A DNA stretch of 6,495 nt from JAQGLW01 sp035995725 (GTDB lineage Bacteria > Pseudomonadota > Gammaproteobacteria > Burkholderiales > Burkholderiaceae_D), in NCBI GenBank assembly GCA_035995725.1, contig DASYKE010000138.1, positions 1-6,495 on the forward strand, in the 5' to 3' direction. The notes beneath the pieces are model-generated. The model saw only the letters and a program-made list of their open reading frames with translations. It did not search any database and was not told the origin of the DNA. Made by a program: the position numbers and the translations under genes. The number at the start of each line of letters is the position of its first letter. Positions within the stretch are counted from its first letter, which is position 1. Positions 4,274-6,495 of this stretch are shown piece by piece.

Positions 4274-6156
4274 CACACATCTCCTAACAGCACGTGGCTG
4301 ATTTGATAGGTCGCCAGCGATCCCAGATAGGCCAGCGCAAACATATAAGCTGCCATCACCAACGCCGGTTTCCAGGAATTGGTCTCACGCTTGACAATCG
4401 ACAGCGTCGAAATGCACTGCGGCGCGAACACGTACCATGCCAGCAAGGACAACGCGGTCGGCAAGGTCCATGTCGCCGCGATCATTGGCGTGAGCGTGGT
4501 CGCGAGCTGGTCGCCGGTCGCAGACAATGCATAGACGGTACCGAGCGCTCCTACCGCAACTTCACGTGCAGCCAAACCTGGAATCAACGCGATCGCGATC
4601 TGCCAGTTAAAGCCGATCGGTGCAAACACGACCTGCAGCAGTTGTCCAAGTTGTCCGGCGAGACTGTACTGGATCGGCGGGCCAACGGCACCAGGCGGCG
4701 GCGCCGGGAAACTGGAGAGAAACCACAGCAGAATCATTAGTGCAAGAATGATAGTGCCGACACGCGTGGTGAATATCTTGGTACGCTCCCAGAGGCCTAT
4801 CGCGAGATTGCGCAGATTCGGCCAGTGGTAATTCGGCAATTCCAGCATCAGCGGCTGGTATCGCCCCGTGCCCATCATCCGCTTGAGAACGTAAGCGATC
4901 GCCATGGCAGACGCGATGCCGGCAATATACAGGCCAAACAGCACCAGGCCTTGCAAGTTGAAGATGCCGATCGATCGATCTGGTATGAATGCGCCGATGA
5001 TTAACGCATAGACCGGCAGCCGCGCAGAACACGTCATCAGCGGCGCGATCATGATAGTGACGAGCCGGTCGCGCGGATTCTGAATGGTGCGGGTCGCCAT
5101 GATCCCGGGAATAGCGCAGGCAAAACTTGACAATAGCGGAATGAATGCGCGACCGGACAAGCCGACGCTGCCCATCAAACGGTCGAGCAGGAACGCCGCA
5201 CGCGGCAGATAACCGGAGTCTTCGAGCGACAGGATGAACAGGAACAGGATCAGAATCTGCGGCAGGAAAACCAGTACGCTGCCGACGCCGGACAATATGC
5301 CGTCGACGAGCAGGCTACGCAGAATTCCATTCGGCATCACTCCCTGAATCATTTTACCGATGCCGTCGACGCCCACCTTGATCAGGTCCATCGGCAGCTT
5401 CGACCAACTGAATACCGCCTGAAAAATCAGAAATAACAGCACCGCCAGGATCACGTAACCGATCACCGGATGCAGAGCGACGGCGTCGATCTTGTCCCCG
5501 ATCGTGTGCGCCTCGCCTTCTTGCCTGGTTACTGCATCCAGAATACGGCGAACCTCACGTTGCGTGGCTTCCAGGGCCGCAGTATTGTCGGCATTAAACT
5601 GCGCCATGCTGTCGGCATCAATGCTGCCATGTGGCTGTGCTGCCATCGTATCCAGTTGCGCGACCAGTGCCGCGCCTCCCCTCTGCTTGACGGCGACGGT
5701 TTCGATGACGGGAATACCGAGTTCGGCTTGCAGCCTGGCAGTATCAATCACCAGACCCCGCTTTTTTGCGACATCCATCATGTTCAGCGCCAAAACGGTC
5801 GGGCGCTTCAGGCGCGACACTTCCAGTACGAGGCGCAAGTTCAAGCGCAAATTGGTTGCGTCGGCGACCAGCACGATGACGTCTGGCGGCATCTCATCGA
5901 CACGGGTGCCGAACAATACATCGCGAGTAATGGCCTCGTCGGGCGTGATCGCATTCAGACTATAGGCGCCAGGCAAATCGACGATTTGATAGGTGCAACC
6001 GGCGGAAGACGTGAACTGCCCTTCCTTGCGCTCGACGGTGACGCCGGCATAGTTCGCGACCTTTTGACGCGCCCCGGTAAGGCGGTTGAAGAGAGCGGTT
6101 TTGCCGCAATTAGGATTGCCGACTAACGCGAGGCGCAGCGGCTTCATGATACTCAT
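4273..6156 (-). CDS. feoB: Ferrous iron transport protein B (Fe2+ permease with GTPase domain)
   Basis: FeoB carries Fe2+ across the inner membrane. The N-terminal G domain shows the P-loop GNPNCGKT (13-20), Thr40 in the G2 region, DLPG (60-63) and NMMD (125-128), followed by a helical regulatory region to about 225. The membrane part starts near 231 and contains both gate segments: SSFACAIPGIMATR with Cys347, and APLMTCSARLPVY with Cys376. Later come PGLAAREVAVGAL and APQCISTL with Cys581. At 627 residues it is much shorter than the E. coli protein (773) and ends right after the last membrane span, without the Cys-containing tail. The start is uncertain: ATG at 6156 gives this length, ATG at 6147 removes three residues and has a weak GAG before it, and a TTG at 6162 is unlikely. 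It lies 20 bases after feoA. Confidence 0.95.
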   Translation of the reverse strand: MSIMKPLRLALVGNPNCGKTALFNRLTGARQKVANYAGVTVERKEGQFTSSAGCTYQIVDLPGAYSLNAITPDEAITRDVLFGTRVDEMPPDVIVLVADATNLRLNLRLVLEVSRLKRPTVLALNMMDVAKKRGLVIDTARLQAELGIPVIETVAVKQRGGAALVAQLDTMAAQPHGSIDADSMAQFNADNTAALEATQREVRRILDAVTRQEGEAHTIGDKIDAVALHPVIGYVILAVLLFLIFQAVFSWSKLPMDLIKVGVDGIGKMIQGVMPNGILRSLLVDGILSGVGSVLVFLPQILILFLFILSLEDSGYLPRAAFLLDRLMGSVGLSGRAFIPLLSSFACAIPGIMATRTIQNPRDRLVTIMIAPLMTCSARLPVYALIIGAFIPDRSIGIFNLQGLVLFGLYIAGIASAMAIAYVLKRMMGTGRYQPLMLELPNYHWPNLRNLAIGLWERTKIFTTRVGTIILALMILLWFLSSFPAPPPGAVGPPIQYSLAGQLGQLLQVVFAPIGFNWQIAIALIPGLAAREVAVGALGTVYALSATGDQLATTLTPMIAATWTLPTALSLLAWYVFAPQCISTLSIVKRETNSWKPALVMAAYMFALAYLGSLATYQISHVLLGDV

Positions 6157-6176
6157 GAGCAATTAAATAATCGTCG

Positions 6177-6476
6177 TTACGCAGCATTGAGGTCGACCCG
6201 CACAACATGAATCATCGCTGCTTCATGACGCCGTAGCGCGAAAGTCGTGTTGCCGAGCCGCACCGCCATCGGATCACGATGCGGGAATGACTCTGCCACT
6301 ACCCGGATCTTCTCTCCCGGCGTGAAACCCAGTTCCAATAGACGCATTTTCATCGCCAATTGCTCTGCCCCATCAGTCGCCGCCAAACCGATCACGGTTG
6401 CGCAATCGCCTTTTTTAAGCAAGGCAAGATGATGCACTTCATTTTGCATCAGGCTATTGGGGAAACTCGCAGACAT
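6177..6476 (-). CDS. feoA: FeoA-family SH3-like protein of the ferrous iron transporter
   Basis: FeoA is a small cytoplasmic protein that supports FeoB, probably by binding it. The 99-residue product has the FeoA domain at about 18-95, with the signature MRLLELGFTPGEKIRVV in the middle and DPMAVRLGNTTFALRRHEA near the end. The first 15-20 residues are an N-terminal extension before the domain. The ATG at 6476 has a GGAAAG ribosome site 6 bases upstream; a second Met at residue 10 lacks a comparable site. It is the first gene of the minus-strand feoA-feoB-Cys-rich-protein operon, and its promoter lies beyond the right edge, so any Fur or Fnr site cannot be judged here. Confidence 0.93.
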   Translation of the reverse strand: MSASFPNSLMQNEVHHLALLKKGDCATVIGLAATDGAEQLAMKMRLLELGFTPGEKIRVVAESFPHRDPMAVRLGNTTFALRRHEAAMIHVVRVDLNAA

Positions 6477-6495
6477 CGTTCGCTTTCCAGAGTAA

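Noticed and set aside
5470..6126. 218-residue plus-strand frame opposite feoB
   Set aside because: It is a shadow of the feoB coding sequence: rich in Arg, Gln and His, with no domain and no ribosome site.

Overview
The window looks like a chromosomal stretch of a betaproteobacterium, most likely Burkholderiales and possibly Oxalobacteraceae. The evidence is a CzcE-family metal protein (a family known mainly from Cupriavidus and relatives), a short FeoB paired with a small Cys-rich membrane protein, and moderate-GC codon use. No rRNA, tRNA, CRISPR array, insertion sequence or phage gene was seen. The genus assignment is inference.

Layout from left to right. Bases 1-170 may hold the end of an unidentified gene entering from the left edge. 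Bases 171-460 are an AT-rich upstream region with two palindromes. It leads into a plus-strand gene (461-1588) for a periplasmic solute-binding protein of the branched-chain amino acid type, with no permease or ATPase beside it. That gene is followed by two consecutive hairpins, the second a good intrinsic terminator (1662-1693). Next come two minus-strand genes: a probable 44-residue single-span membrane protein (1795-1929), then a CzcE-like periplasmic protein (2134-2466). The roughly 200 bases between them are rich in inverted repeats that no gene explains. A 383-base divergent region with several short palindromes separates czcE from a plus-strand LysR-type regulator (2850-3800). A GC-rich hairpin lies between this regulator and a convergent minus-strand iron operon: feoA (6177-6476), feoB (4273-6156) and a Cys-rich membrane protein gene (3983-4273).

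How the genes may work together. FeoA, FeoB and the Cys-rich protein should form one ferrous-iron uptake unit: the gaps are very short and the last two genes overlap in TGATG. The CzcE-like protein suggests periplasmic copper handling, and its divergent LysR-type neighbour is a candidate regulator, though nothing in the sequence proves that. The orphan binding protein could feed a transporter encoded elsewhere or act as a ligand sensor.

The least explained parts are the structured RNA-like segment at 2007-2084 with the small membrane protein downstream of it, and the palindrome-rich czcE/lysR intergenic region.
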